A stretch of DNA of 64,000 nucleotides from the NCBI GenBank assembly GCA_030762175.1, contig CM060846.1, positions 304,578,512 through 304,642,511 on the forward strand, given 5' to 3'. Below the pieces are notes generated by a model. The model saw only the letters and a program-made list of their open reading frames with translations. It was not told where the DNA came from and made no database searches. A program made the translations under genes and the position numbers. The stretch is from Metallyticus violacea (Eukaryota; Arthropoda; Insecta; Mantodea; Metallyticidae). Of the stretch, positions 10,425 to 22,954 are shown piece by piece; position 1 is the first letter of the stretch; the number at the start of each line of letters is the position of its first letter.

Positions 10425-10700
10425 CAGGTGGCCGAGGTAGTTAAGAGTGCAGATTCATGAGTGGAAGGTCTAGGGTTCGATCCCCACCAGGACTCTCCTC
10501 CCTGACTAAAATTTTTTCCAGGTTTTCCCCAGTCCTCATAAATGGCAAATGCCAGGGAGGTACCCTAAACTTAGGCCTGGATCATTTCCTTAAAAAAAAT
10601 CTTTCCCCAAATTTATCATTTCATTTCATGTATCATCAGTATCATAACCTGTGATGCTACAGTAGTTAAAGCAGACGTTAAACACTATTAAAAAAAATTG
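10425..10700 (+). mobile_element. tRNA-derived SINE
   Basis: The head has tRNA-like pol III boxes: A box GGCCGAGGTAGTTAAGAGTG and B box GGTTCGATCCCC. The body carries TTTCCAGGTTTTCCCCAGTC, ATAAATGGCAAATGCCAGGG and CTAAACTTAGGCCTG, and the element ends near TTAAACACTATTAAAAAAA. The same body occurs at 47985-48250 and 49330-49565. The head is Leu/Ser tRNA-like. The sequence resembles SINE bodies I recall from polyneopteran insects (recollection, not a search). Confidence 0.85.
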
Positions 10701-11514
10701 TGTAAGCCATTTGCTTCACATAATTTCCCTTTTACCCAAAAGTAACAGTATCTTAGGTTAATTACTTAATGCTGTTTATCAAGTATTGTTGTATCAGATA
10801 GGGCAATAATTTAAAATTATCTACATATGAAAAGTCCTTAAACCTTCCTTGCCTGTTTGTTTCATCATGTGCAATAACAAGCATGAGTGAAGGAAATCTT
10901 TTTGAGAGTGTGTTCTAAAATCTCTCTAGGAAAGTTAAACATATGTCTGGTATTAATTCATTGAAAATAAAACACATGCAGTGGAGCTTCTTCTCCCCAC
11001 TGAATTGACTATAACTTTTAATTTCAGTTAAATTTGATCCATCATTCACTTGGACATAATCAATCCATTTGCCTAATTAAATATTCTTTTGTGTCCATAT
11101 TTGTTGCATATTCAATGGACACTTTAATTAGTATATAATGAATTTATTGAAAATTCTAAGCAAATTACAAACTACAAGGGGTCTCCATCTATTTGTCCCA
11201 GGCCATTTTGGGTGTACCTCCTCACAATTACAGAAATTTTAATACAATAATGATTGTATACTACCTCATCATCTAAATTCTAAATAATTAAACAAAGTGC
11301 AAACTTTCCACCTTGACTGCATGAGACCCCCAGTCATCAGTTATCAGCAGTAGTCTATTGGAATTCCAAGGGACTAGGCTTCAACCCAACCCAAGGCATT
11401 AAAATAAATATTTCACTTAATCTATAAGTACCAATTATTTTATCAGCTAACTATAATCCCTATTAACTACTAATTCCTCTATTTCTCAAATACAAACTAT
11501 AATAATTAAAATGT
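10701..11514. other. Intron without recognisable feature
   Basis: AT-rich intron between a SINE and a PLE terminal repeat. No coding block, inverted repeat or tRNA-like box was recognised. Confidence 0.45.
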
Positions 11515-12430
11515 AAGTTCGAACTTCCACAGTGAAGCCAATCATATAATTAATATCATTGTATGATTTACTCTAACTACACACTCTTAATGCTTTACTT
11601 ACTTGTCATAATATATAGAACCGGTTTTAAGGACATTTAGTTATCATCAGCCAGGCTAAAATCCAACTGTCGGATCATTCATTGAGCTGTCGGAATGTGT
11701 ATTGTGCATTCTGCTCTGGTGGCGGTGTGATAAATTTATAGTTTATATTATCATCCCCGGTAATGTCAAAGTTCATTAGAATGTCTTTGTATTTGTACAT
11801 GTAGATTTTCTCCCAGGTTGTTAGTTCCGTCGTTCCTTGTACTGATTTTACTAATTTTCAATTATTCATTATCGTGATTTTGTGTCCAAAAATAATATGC
11901 TACTGCTGATTTCTCTATTTGCTTGTACTTTATGTTCCTGAAATGTTCCTTTAACCGCGTGTCTATGTTTCTCTTTGTGTTTCCAATGTAGATTTTTTTC
12001 ACATTCTGCACAATTTATTTTGTAAATACCCGTTTTTTTCTCTTGTGGAATACTGTCATTAACATCGTCTATCAGTAAGTTTTTAACATTAAATGTATTA
12101 ACTGGTGGCAACCTGATATTAAAATCTTTAAGAATACTCTGAAATTTTGTGTAGCCCATGGATAATATATGAATTTGTTTAAAATTAGCTAATCTTTTCT
12201 TGCTGAAAGTGTTGTGGTTTCTTTGATACGTTTTTTGTCTCTTGAATCTCTGCACCTTTTTGTGTACAAGTTCTTTTTTAAAAACATTTTTAACAGCTGT
12301 TTCTTCTATTTGTTTGTATTCTTTAAAATATTCTTCTTTGCTAATTTGTAGGTTAACTAGCCGGTGTGTTAAACTGTTGTAACTGCAGGTTTGTATGCCG
12401 TATATTCCTCCTTCCTTTGATATTCCTCCT
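11515..12430 (-). pseudogene. PLE 3' part, minus strand (RT end, GIY-YIG, terminal repeat)
   Basis: The frame at 11869-12255 encodes GYTKFQSILKDFNIRLPPVN, then NVKNLLIDDVNDSIPQEKK and TGIYKINCAEC, the start of the GIY-YIG nuclease (here GIY present, YIG frameshifted), followed by EKSAVAYYF-like residues. To its left, reading minus, lie the C-terminal region and a terminal repeat with a degenerate hammerhead (CTGATGA at about 11644-11650, then AAAACCGGTTC). The left edge carries CCACAGTGAAGCC, the same box as in the palindromic elements. The palindromic terminal repeat at 53859-54056 belongs to the same family. Confidence 0.75.
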
Positions 12431-12665
12431 ATGGATAAATAAACTCAGCAAATTTCTACTACAAACACCATACAATGCCACGGAAGCATCTGGGTATCCA
12501 GCCACCATTTCGTGTAATAATAGTCGGTCAACAACTGAAGATGGGAGTGATTACTCCCGAAATTTGTCTTAGTTTTATGTAAGCAAGTGGAATTTAGTGT
12601 AAACAAGCTGAATACATAATTGTAGGATATATTACCACTGCAATGTCTACAGCTGCTTAAGTACA
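12430..12665 (+). repeat. PLE 3' end, plus strand, with intact hammerhead-like core
   Basis: Inverted relative to 11515-12430. It encodes NKLSKFLLQTPYNATEASGY, then carries a motif at 12535: CTGAAGA, T, helix II GGGAGT/ACTCCC with GATT loop, GAAA at 12559-12562 and TTTGTC (a changed ACATGTC). The tail GGATATATTACCACTGCAAT GTC recurs at 27165-27185. Confidence 0.75.
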
Positions 12666-12819
12666 ATTTATTTAGTATTTGACAGTTTCTTTTCTGGTAT
12701 AATTGAGTTTCATTCACTTCTACTGTCATGCAAATGCAAATCAGCAGGTGTTAAAAATTATAAGTATTCTCAAAAACATACAGAACTCAATAACAATGTA
12801 ATAGAAAATAAAAATATAC

Positions 12820-12980
12820 CTGAAGGAATCATTAGCGAGAGACCTGAGGCTGAAGCACTCTTAATTACTGCTCGGGAACGATGTTTGCATGGGATGGACA
12901 TTCTCTGTGCTGTTGAGGCATCTCCACTTCTTCTAGTTCTTGTTTCAACTGGTGGAGCATCTTGGTGTTCCAAATCAACA
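12820..12980 (-). CDS. MAST: MAST exon: SASASGLSLMIP linker motif
   Basis: Fifth recognised exon, minus strand, acceptor ATTTTAG and donor GTATAT. After one leading base the peptide reads VDLEHQDAPPVETRTRRSGD, then ASTAQRMSIP and RSRAVIKSASASGLSLMIPS. The basic SRAVIKSASASGLSLMIP block is a strong MAST signature just before the PDZ domain. The exon ends with a single base (G) that is completed by the AT starting the exon at 9021-9235. Its one-base entry phase needs a two-base overhang upstream that the exon at 30014-30450 does not supply. The intervening intron(s) span about 17 kb filled with PLE, LINE and mariner sequence. No internal damage is visible. Confidence 0.93.
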
Positions 12981-14700
12981 CTAAAATGTAAGGTGTACAC
13001 TATAAAGATGCTGCATTGTTTCCCACATTTCAATAATGATAAAATATTTTGTTTCTTTAGGCTAGTAAAATAGAACTCTCATAATGTTACACATACATGT
13101 AAAATATAGTTTTAAAAAATTTATAAATATGTAACTTTCTAAATAAAAATATTTAAACAGACAAGCATGAAATTTCAAAGTATTACGAGTATTAAGCATA
13201 GAAAAGACTTTGAATGCTTTACTGAGGAGGAAGATTAGGCTTCACTGTTACCAGTCACTTTTCTTTCCTACACAGTATCTGCCTAATTAACCCCTCTATC
13301 AGATGCAATGTATCTGTGAGTTACCTTTCCTGCTTTTATCAACATACTGACATAACTGATAATGAAAAATGGCTCCAACTCACAGTTTGATGCCTAAGAG
13401 TGAAAATCTTCTATGTCCAGTTTTCTAAATTTTGCAGGAGAATGAAAAAAATTGTTTTATTTTGGCATTTTCAGTTTAGTTTTGCATTTACTCTTGTATA
13501 CTATTGCATTTAGTCTAAATTATGATCAATAATAAAAACTACGTTGTAACATTATAGCACCCAGTATTAGGCTTACTTGGTTTTCATTCTTTATTATACT
13601 TAAAACTTATGATCTCTGCAATCTTTTGGTGTTTAGCAGCATCAAAAAATTCCTTGTTACAGTTGAAAACAATACTTTCTTCTTGCTAAAAGAATAATTT
13701 TTCTTAACATTACAATAACATCACTTTATAAAGCTGTTTTTCATTAGAAGCTTCATATGCTATTTAGCATTACGAGACAAATTTAGTAAAAAATTTAAAT
13801 TTTTGGAATCACCCTTTTCTACTCTTACTGATATCTCTATTTAGTTGTCTAATTGGAGTTCGTTTTTGGTACAATTGTTATACATCACAAGTTGTTCAAG
13901 AAATTCTGTTCCCCTCGGTACCTCTCTGCACCAGCTATAAGAGCAGTCAAAAGCAAAGTCAAAAGTTGGTAAAAATAACATTCCAGTTCTGGAAGGTGCA
14001 ACCATCACTGAATTTTTCACAATTTATCTATTTCAATTTTTCATATTGATAAATTTACACATTATTGTGGCAAACTCATCAGCCATAAACTACCTTCAGA
14101 TTTTCCCACAGAAACCAATACCCTTTAGCTTACCCTTGCAGTAGAGTGAAGAAGCTTTGAGAGATGTGAGCAAGTAGTACAGCTTGCATATTCATAATGA
14201 AAATTATTCTCGACTTGTCAGCATTTCTGTTTCAATGCTCTTTGTCTATTCTTTTTTTGAATGTGATTTGTATAATTTCTCTATGATAACTCTTTTTTCA
14301 AATGAACAATATTTGTGGTACTGGTCTTTCCTAGTGCAAATCATCTAAGGTTTCAGATATCACATCAATCATTGAAAGTGGTGATAAATACAAAATGGAA
14401 GCCATTTCTTTCTTCAATTATTTGGCATTCTATTTATACCACCATTTAAATGGTCACATTAGTTCTAGTTAGAATCTTTTTTTAAACAATAGTGAATTTT
14501 TTTTTTGGTAATTATCAAAGGGCCTTTTTAAAAGTTTTCAGCTTCCAGAATTAACACTTCTATGTTTCTCTTTCATTTTCTCATTTCCACTAACTCATCT
14601 TCAGTTTCAGAGACAGACTCTCTATTATCTGCTGTATCTGGACTTAACCAGTTTCTTATCGTTCATTCAGTCTCTTAAGCATAGAACAGCCCGATGGGCA
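12981..14700. other. Intron without clear feature
   Basis: AT-rich intron upstream of the SASASG exon in transcript order. A MAST exon missing by phase could lie here or further right. A minus-strand frame at about 14580-14655 reading ADNRESVSETEDELVEMRK is Ser/Glu-rich, but I could not show splice sites or family similarity. Confidence 0.4.
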
Positions 14701-14704
14701 GAAA

Positions 14705-14970
14705 TTGTGCATGATGGAAAATGCATATTTCAGTGAGCAACTAGATAGACACATAGGAGTGAAGGAAGTGAAAGAGCAAATTAGAAGACTAAAAAGGAAT
14801 AAAGCAAATGGAGATGATGGAATACCAGGGGAGTTTTGGAAAGCATGGAGCTTAAATGAGAAGAGATTGTGTTTATTGGTTAGGATATTAAATTTCATTC
14901 TAAAAGAAGCAGGGTCCCAAGAAGTTGGAAAATAGTAATAGTGGTGCCTATATTTAAAAATTTAATCATA
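14705..14970 (+). pseudogene. LINE fragment, start of RT (family of 60130-64000)
   Basis: The open frame contains VKEQIRRLKRNKANGDDGIP, then GEFWKAWSLNEK and LVRILNFILKEAGSQEVGK. This is the segment just before RT domain 1 (KAxGxDGIPxEFWK). The minus-strand LINE at the right end of the window has the matching region (about 61900-61990). It is truncated on both sides. Confidence 0.75.
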
Positions 14971-15289
14971 AATTTTTCTGCAAAATATATCAATTAATTA
15001 ATTAACATACTGAAAGAATGGATACTTTATTCAATAGGAAGCTATCAAACAACTGATGTACCTCATAAATACATTATAAAACTATATAAAATGCAGTGGA
15101 TTAATATGCATGATGTGAAATATTGTTCTATATAAAATAAAATTTGAATTTAAATTTAATTAATTTTATTGCCTATAGACTCATTAGTACACAAGCATAT
15201 AATTTAAAACTATCATATATGTACAATTAGAAATTAAAACCAATTCTTACAACATTTCTTTCAATAACTGTTAACATTTGCTATGATCA

Positions 15290-16133
15290 ACATGTACAAC
15301 AAAATGGTCAATATTCAGTTTATTAAATCTTGCAACCTCTAAGGGCACATGTCAAATACATTTTAAAGACTCTATTAAAAGATTTGTTTTGGATTTTTAC
15401 TATAACCTGGCAATTTGTTATAAAGAGTACATCCCATGGCATACAGATCTCTTTCTGTAGCTGTTTTGGTTATTATTACTCTGTGATAGTTGGCATAAAC
15501 TCTAGTGACAAGAGTATAGATCTTTATTTATGAATAATGATTTCTTATTTTACTAATTTTACCACCTTATATGCATATATAACTATGACTGTAAGGGTGT
15601 TATTGTTCTTAAATGCTAATTTGCAGGATTTTGCATTGTTTATGGAACAGGAGCAATCTATTCAATTTTGTTACTCCACAACTCCTCCATACTTCAACTC
15701 CATAACCCAAATGTTGCTAGATTATACCATAATATAAACATTTTAAAAATTTTGGTTCTAAGTATTTTGAAAAGTACTTTATTAAATATACATCTTTGCT
15801 TATTTTATTGCAAATTTCATGAATATATTTTTCATAAGATAGATTACAATCCATGTGGAATCCCATAAAGTTATGGTTAGTGGCTTGCTTTATTTGCTTA
15901 TTATTAATATCTATATTTAGAAAATGGACTCCTGTTTTACCATTATGTTAATCAGAATATATTTAGTTTGGTTAACATTTACATTAAACTTTTTTTTGCA
16001 CAAATTATAAGATTTGCTTCAATTTCTGGCTTACGTTGTCTTCCAACATTACAAGATTAGTATTAGTGCATAAAAGTGACATGCCATCAACATAAGAGAT
16101 TATTTTATATTCATTTCCTTCTGGAAAAGTATA
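15290..16133 (-). pseudogene. LINE RT 3' half, minus strand (split by mariner)
   Basis: Continuation of the LINE at 17442-18175 beyond the mariner insertion. Minus-strand reading gives ISYVDGMSLLCTNTNLVMLE, equivalent to the FADDTSLL catalytic region of Jockey/CR1-type RTs, then a post-RT region with YGVxVWRSCG-like residues. Near the end is DLYAMGCTLYNKLPGYSKNP, the usual LYNKLP tail of these proteins. Frameshifts and stops are frequent. Confidence 0.7.
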
Positions 16134-17441
16134 CATGAGGGTTGGAACTTAAATAGTGGCAACACTGCTGTGGAGATGCTATGCAACGGAATCTAATATT
16201 GTCGCTGATAGTACATGTTGTTTATATACCTATCTTTTCTCAGAGCAAATGGACTTTCCCTTCCCACATCACCTGCATGCGCACCATCGAGAGGAACACA
16301 GTCACTTGTGAGCTAGCAGTCTAATGTAATGTTGTCACTATGTTTTGTAAACAGGAACAATGGAGTTGGATCAAGATTGAATGTCCCAGAGGTCATACAG
16401 CACGACAGTGTCATAAAGGTCTTCAAAAGGCTTGCAGGGAATCTGCATTTCCTTACAGAACAGTGGCACGTTGGGTAAAAACCTTCAAAAATGGTTGGCA
16501 AACTGTGGCAGACATTCATCGGGCAGGTCGTCCTACGAGCGCCAGTGAAGAAGTGCATGCTCTTGCCGCGTTATTGGACAGTAATCGACGCCAGACGATT
16601 CGTGAGCTCGTCCAAGAAACCGGATTAGCGCATACGACTGTGCTTCACATCCTGAAGGAACGCCTGGGCATGCGAAAAATTGCATCACGATGGGTTCCGA
16701 TTGATTTGACGGAAATGGAGAAATGGTTGCGTTACGACGCTGCCAAGACGCACTTGGAGCGCTATGAGCGCGAAGGAGAGACTTTCTTACGCCGTATCAT
16801 AACCCTGGATGAGACATGGGCCAAATCGTATCAGCCAAAACTGAAACGTCAAATGAACGAATGGCGTCAGTATGGGTCACCACAAAAGTCGAAAGAGCCC
16901 CAATACGGTGATTCTCGTGTACGACTGTGATGTGTTATCCTAACGCATTATATTCCTCCACGGCAGACCGTCAATGCTGAGTATTACTGTTCGTTTTTGG
17001 AGCACCACCTGCGACCAGCTGAAAGAAGCGGCAACACTTTCTGCAGAATTCACCCATCATTTTTCACGACAATGCTCGGGCGCATAGAGCGCAAGCTGTG
17101 GCTGATTTGTTCGGTCGATGGGGCTGGGAAGTGCTGTACCATCCACCGTACTCCCCGGACTTAAGTCCTTGTGACTTTGATTTGATTTCGAAGATGAAGG
17201 AACCACTTCGTGGCATTCGCTTCAGAAGTGTTCCAGAGATTCGACAGGCAGTAGACTGCTCCATCTGCACCATCAAGAGAACACTCTCTGCTAAAGGTAT
17301 ACTACGACTTCCACATTGCTGGCAATGGGTTATACGCAACGCTGATGACTACATTGAAGGACAGTAAAGATTGCTAACATGTAACTCTTTTGTATTCGTT
17401 ATAAATAAATAGTTGCCACTATTTAAGTTTCAACCCTTGTA
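16134..17441 (+). mobile_element. Mariner transposon, nearly full length
   Basis: About 1.3-kb Tc1/mariner element. Its imperfect terminal inverted repeats contain CTTAAATAGTGGCAAC (left, ending 16163) and GTTGCCACTATTTAAG (right, from 17412), with outer GGGTTGGAAC / GTTTCAACCC. TA dinucleotides flank both ends. It interrupts a minus-strand LINE, which resumes on the other side. It is the least decayed DNA transposon in the window. Confidence 0.9.
16340..17367 (+). pseudogene. Mariner DD34D transposase, frameshifted
   Basis: Cut-and-paste transposase. The first frame (16340-16930) has the paired helix-turn-helix region (YRTVARWVKTFKNG; RQTIRELVQETGLAHTTVLH), the RAGRPTS linker and the first catalytic Asp in TLDETWAKSYQPKLKRQ. 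The second frame (to 17367) has FHDNARAHRAQAVADLFGRW (its HDN just upstream of 17098) and YHPPYSPDLSPCDFDLISKM. I count 34 residues between the second and third catalytic Asp, the mariner DD34D spacing. The end is NADDYIEGQ. At least two indels between about 16890 and 17070 break the frame, so no active protein is expected. Confidence 0.9.
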
Positions 17442-18175
17442 TATAAATTAAAAATAGCAATGGACCTAAGATTGATCCTTAAGAAACATCCTTATGTACT
17501 TCTTTATAATCAGACTGTACTGGTGATATATAGTTATCAAATTTGCAATGTATTTCATAGCACTGTAAGCAGTTTCTTAGATAGGGCTGAAGAATTTGGT
17601 TTACTTTACTACTAAGACCATAATATTCCAGTTTATATAATAAAAGTTCATGAGATATTCTGTTGAATGCTTTAGTTAGGTCTAGAAGTCAGCATACTGT
17701 GTTTTTACTTTTGTCCATTTTATCTAAAACTTTTGAATAAATTCATTTACAGCAGTGGCAGTGGAATGTCCTTTCCTAAAACCATGCTCACAATGTGCTA
17801 AAATCTTATGATATTTAAAAAATTAGACATTCGAGTTAAAAGTACTTTTTCATAAAGTTTTCCAGATACTGGTGCAAGTGTAATGGATCAATAATTTGTC
17901 AGGTCTAGTTCACATCCTTTCTTGAAGACTGGGCAAACTACACATATAATAAGCAAGTCTGGAAATATTTTATTATTTATTGAGTAGTTAATTAAATATG
18001 CTATAATATTTAGTAACAATTTCCTGCATTTTTTTTAACACTATGCACAAAAACTCATTCCATCCTCATGACATTTTATTATGAAAACTTATTATGAACT
18101 CATCTAATTCCCTTTCATTTGTCTCATGAATGAGAGTGTATTTGTTAAATGTTTACTATTGGTATTTTAGTAATA
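17442..18175 (-). pseudogene. LINE RT 5' half, minus strand (split by mariner)
   Basis: Minus-strand reading gives FRKGHSTATAVNEFIQK near 17780, then an LxDLTKAFNRISHELLLYKL block and EYYGLSSKVNQILQPYLRNC. It reaches GSILGPLLFLIYI at about 17445-17475, exactly where the mariner begins. These are RT domains 2 to 4 of a CR1/Jockey-type LINE. Together with 15290-16133 it is one older copy. Confidence 0.75.
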
Positions 18176-18196
18176 ATCTCTAATCTTAAGAAAGTG

Positions 18197-18247
18197 TTAT
18201 TGAATATTTTAGAAACATGCCTCAGATGTTTCTAAAATATTCAATAA
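18197..18247. repeat. Short inverted repeat at a PLE 5' junction
   Basis: ATTGAATATTTTAGAAACAT and its reverse complement face each other across CCTCAG-like loop sequence. The right arm is the start of the PLE fragment that follows, so the arm pair marks a 5'-truncation with snap-back. Confidence 0.7.
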
Positions 18248-19265
18248 ATGCTCTGAAACTTCTTAATTTGCAGCATAAATCTATACAAGAAGAAGAAGAG
18301 AGAAATGAGTGGTTACCATTTCTAGATTTAAAAATTATAAGAAATGGAGATTGTTTGAATTTTGGAATTCACAGAAAAGAAACGAACACAAAGTTACATA
18401 AAAAATGAGACTTATAACCTCATTCCATATAAATATTCAGTGTTTCACAGTTTGGCACACAGATTGATGAAAATTCCACTCACAGAAGCAGAGTAAAAAA
18501 TAGAATGCCAACTAGAAAAGAATAGAATAGAATAGAATAAAGACAACTATAACCAATAGTTTGAACAAAGACAGAGTGGTAAAAATTATCAATAAATCTA
18601 AAAGACAAAGAGAGATATGGGAAGTTTCCACACTGAAAAACACAAAAGAAGGATACAAATTCAAAAGTTTCACATACCATCCAATTTACCACAACAAGTT
18701 CAAAAAATTTTTCAAAGAAGATGGGATAATGTTAGCCCCAAGAAGAAATAGAATATCCAGAATTTATTAGCTTGCACAGTAAAAGATTCCATACCAACAG
18801 AACAGAAATCAACAATTTATGAAATAAAGTGCACAGATTGTGAGCACAGTTATGTAGGCAAAACAAAGAAAATTTTGGAAATTCGGAGGAAAGAACACTT
18901 TAGGAATATTTGGTTTTAGCAGGTGGATAAATCAGCAGTAGCAGCTCACTTTTGGAAAAAAAATCATGAAATAAAACTGGAAGTTAAACTGCTGAAACAT
19001 CTTCACAACCCAATGGAGTTATCCAATTAGGAAAAATTTTCATATTAAAAAATAAAGAAAACCTAATGAACTTCAAGTTTCCTCCTATGGATGAAATCAG
19101 CAAGTTTCTACTTCAGTCAACAGATGCCAACACAGGAACATTCGAGTGTCTAGCCATAATTTCCAGTAACGACGGTTCAGTGAGCAACTGAAGATGGGGG
19201 AGATTCTCTCAAAATGAGTGTTATTTTTAAGTAAGTGAAGTTTAGTGTAAAATATTAATACCTAA
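18217..19265 (+). pseudogene. PLE, RT end to 3' end, plus strand
   Basis: Plus-strand PLE missing its 5' half. Blocks: ALKLLNLQHKSIQEEEERNE and WLPFLDLKIIRNGDCLNFGI (18255-18370), a region with SFTYHPIYHNKFKKFFKEDG (18667-18727), then endonuclease residues HSYVGKTKKILEIRRKEHFR (about 18845-18910) showing the YVG motif of GIY-YIG, and NLMNFKFPPMDEISKFLLQS (about 19057-19120). A hammerhead remnant starts at 19188 (CTGAAGA; GAAA changed to AAAA), with AAGTAAGTGAAG downstream. Stops in most segments. Confidence 0.8.
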
Positions 19266-19495
19266 GTTTAGGATATATCTGAGGGATTACTTACTTTTTG
19301 CTCTTTCTAATTCAAAATAATGTTAGTGCATTTCTTCCCCTTTGAAATACAGTTTTTTTTTTATTAAATTCCACATTGTTTTTGTTTTGTTAGCAGCAGT
19401 TGCAATTTGATCCTTATAAAAATTCGTTTTATTTTCATTGTTTTTGTAATGGTTATATAACTGCTTATAGCCAATTAATTTTGTATTCTGGTCAA

Positions 19496-19499
<4 letters not shown>

Positions 19500-19553
<54 letters not shown>

Positions 19554-19555
19554 CT
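19500..19555. repeat. (TA)n microsatellite
   Basis: About 24 TA units followed by a short CA run. Confidence 0.97.
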
Positions 19556-22235
19556 CATTTTGTTACATAAAAAAATTAATTTTGAAATTAATATTAACTT
19601 TATTTTTGCCAATTTTTCTTAAACACAGATTTTATAACTTTATGACAAAAATTATTTAGATGATGGATAAGTATTTTAAAGAATGCATTCCATTTTCATT
19701 AGTTTTTGCTGCTTTGTAAACATCAGTCCAGTTTTTACATGATAATTTTTCCCTTAGTTCCATTATTCTGGTTTTGCTTGTATTCCTAACAATCATGAAT
19801 TGATTATTGATCTGCATTTGCCAATTTATATAAATTATTTGTGTTCTATGGCGTGAAATATGAAATTCATTGTTGAATGTTGAATATATATTTTCATTTA
19901 GATTAGTGATAATATAATCTAAAGTTGAACTTGAGTGACTAGTGATTGTTGCAGAACCTAAGGCAATACATTATATACTATTTCTACATCAAAAAAAGAG
20001 CATGAGTTTATGACCAAGATCATTTTATAATTACTTAATGAACAATAGTAAATTAAACATAGGTAAATTCTATAAGAAAAAGTTAACATATATTAAGTAT
20101 TTGAAACAGCTGATATTTTAAATGTTTGCTCCATTATCTCATTTCCACATATTAAATGTTTATTTCACTGAAATTATTTTACTGCTGTAATTTCTCTTTT
20201 CTCTTTTTTTCACATGTATCATTGTTAAATATAAAACCAATTTAAAAGTATTAATGGTGGGCTTATTGGTTTTTACATTTTATGCATGCTGTTATTGTTT
20301 GTCATTGAATTTATAATTATTTGTTATTAATGTAACTGTTTAATTATTAATGTTAAAATTAAAATAAATAAAAATAATATTGAGCATACATACCTTTTAT
20401 TTATTTATATATCTTAAATTTGTTCATTACAAAACGCATAACTATTACAGTAAACATAATGGAATGAATTAATCTGGATATAGATGATATATTTAGAAAG
20501 TATGAAAATTACAAAGTTAAGTAAAATAGTCAACTCTTTGAGGAATAATAACTGTCAATTTGTTGTAGGCCTAAACCACTATAATATTTTTATATTGAAA
20601 CATTTTCCTCTCTGAGATAAATAAACAATGGAACTAATGCATGATTTCATCTTATAACATATTTAAAGTGTGTTCAGAAACCAATACTTATTACTAATAA
20701 TGTTTTATAGCATCATTACCTGTCTTTACTATTTACTGAAATATTTCTTCTTTTTAATAGTAAGTAAATTTCAGAATACACATAAACAAATAAGCAATTG
20801 CAAGAATTATAATATAACACTTGAATCTTGCATTGTTTAGCAAGCATTACTGATAATTACTCAACACTACAATAATGCTCTATGTAGATTGTTTCATTCC
20901 TATTGTTAAGCTATTTGTCAAAATTAACAACCAGCTTAGGTGGTTTTTATATTTAAATTAATACCTCATAAGTAGAAAGTCCTTAATAGAATAGAGATAT
21001 TCATTTTGTATATTCTAGCTTCAGAGAAACATGTTTTCCAAGTTCACTCTAACATACAAAACAAAGATTAATAACAATTTTGACATTGGAGGCTATAGAA
21101 CTTAAAAGTTATCTTAAAATAATATGAAAATCTTATTTTTCAAAAAAAGTAGACTTAATGAAGTTTTCACTCTTAGGATCAAGTAGCTACTTAAAACTCA
21201 TTATGGCACTTCCTTGCTTATTATCATCAGCTGTTTGTTGTTTTTGTTTCATTATCTAGCAAAAGTATTTGCAATCACACATACCTCATTATTTTTGTAT
21301 CTTTCATTACTGTCAGTAAACTTTTCATGCATATGTCACAGAAATGAGAAGTGTTCAATATAAATAACCCTAATGACTTATAGAAAGTGCTGACAACATG
21401 ACATTATATTGCTAATTTCTATTAGTCTGTAATGTAAAAACTGTCAGTCTATATCACTGAATAAACAGCAGCAAACTTCACATTTCTTTCAGTTATATCT
21501 TAAAAGTCACTTCTTATTAAACTCCAAGGAACAGTTCTTAGAAAATTTGTGTTTAATTTTTGTGGAAAAACTAGAAGAAAGTCACTGATATCATGAACAA
21601 CTTAAAATACTTGATGTTTATTGTTTACCCATATATTATGCAATATAGTTATTTTTCTTTCCCTCGTTGTAGTGACAGTAATAATTAACTTCCTGTAATG
21701 TAAGCTCTTATTTCTTCAAAACTTATAGTGTATTATATATAAAATAAGGAATACTAAAATATAAATAAAGCACTAAAATAAAGATAAAAATAAAGTATTA
21801 TACCTAGAAGAATTTTCAGAAAGCAAAGAACCATAAATGTAATTGATATCTCTCAGATACATTGTGTCGAATCATTTGACAATAGGTATTATGCTCAACA
21901 GAGGATTAAATGTCATTTGTTTATTCACAATTTTACTAAGTGTTAGGTAGCACTTAAAAGCTTTGCCAAGAATGTGTCAGCATCTTAAAGTTATAAGACA
22001 GCCATTTAAAGGCAAACTGAAAAAATAATACCAAGGCAACTTCACTAAGTCAAATTTAAAATTGTACCCTCTGCTTTATCACCTAGTTTTAATTAATATC
22101 CAATGTAATTCTAATACCTGAATGACTGATGATATCAGCCAAAAGGAGACTGTCACATGCAACTACTCAAATGGTTTGAGAGCAAGTAATGGGAGAACAA
22201 TGTGGAGATGAAAATAAAAAAATCTTATACATAGA
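19556..22235. other. Long intron stretch without recognised feature
   Basis: About 2.7 kb of very AT-rich sequence with stops in all frames. I found no transposase, RT, SINE box, palindrome or MAST-like peptide. It is the least repeat-dense part of the window and may represent original intron. Confidence 0.5.
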
Positions 22236-22239
22236 GCAT

Positions 22240-22900
22240 GATGTTTTAATCCTCATGGAGGTATATTTGAGATTGAAGGAGTAGGTCAGGTTCAGCATGA
22301 AACCCACAATCAGTTACAAATGGCATGGAGCAGGTGTGGCTATTGGGTACAAATAATTAGACTGGGTTTAGGAGAAGGTTTGAGGGCATGGACAGGCAAA
22401 ATTTATACTCTTTTGTCAAAGAGAAAGGGACTTTAACATTTTATACAGAATTAAAGACAGGATGTAAAATAATGGTCATGGTCACAGTCGTGGTCCTGGG
22501 GGTGGCAGCAGTAGCAGCAGCAGTATCTTTATATACAAGGAAATCTTGAATGGTTAATTAGGTGTGTAGACTTAGGAGCTTGTGAGGAAATGTTCAGTAG
22601 AACATTTTGCCCCATTTGCAGCGATTTGGAGGATATAATACTCATTTTATTTTAGTGTTAAGGAACAAAGAAATGGAGAAAAGAATGGGCAAAGGAGAAA
22701 TACCTAAGCATTAGGAAAGTTGTAGCTGCCAAAAAACTATCTGAAGATTAATACAACATAAGGAGCTTAAGGAAAATTTTTTGGAGAGTTACAGAAAAAT
22801 GCTGGTGGGCAATTAATAGGAAGAAGATTATAGAGTAAGTGGAAAGTTGAAAAAGAAAGAATAGTGGATCATTCAATTAATCAGGAGCTTAGGAAGGTTA
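22240..22900 (+). pseudogene. LINE 3' end fragment
   Basis: Plus-strand remains of the C-terminal part of the LINE family at 60130-64000. At about 22600-22720 the reading AFCPICSDLEDIILILF, then KKWRKEWAKEKY, matches the CPICxxxEDxxHxLFxC zinc-knuckle-like end of that family, also seen at about 58530-58600. Upstream frames are scrambled. A short GGCAGCAGTAGCAGCAGCAG stretch is at about 22504-22523. Confidence 0.6.
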
Positions 22901-22954
22901 TGTATTAGAGTTAAGAAAAAATGGTATGGGTAGTTAATAGGAAGAAACTGAAAG

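Noticed and set aside
13225..13250. GGCTTCACTGTTACC resembling the PLE tail box
   Set aside because: No inverted arms, hammerhead core or duplication nearby; probably chance.
14580..14655. Ser/Glu-rich minus-strand frame as the missing MAST exon
   Set aside because: No convincing acceptor/donor pair and no motif shared with MAST linkers; short acidic frames are common by chance.
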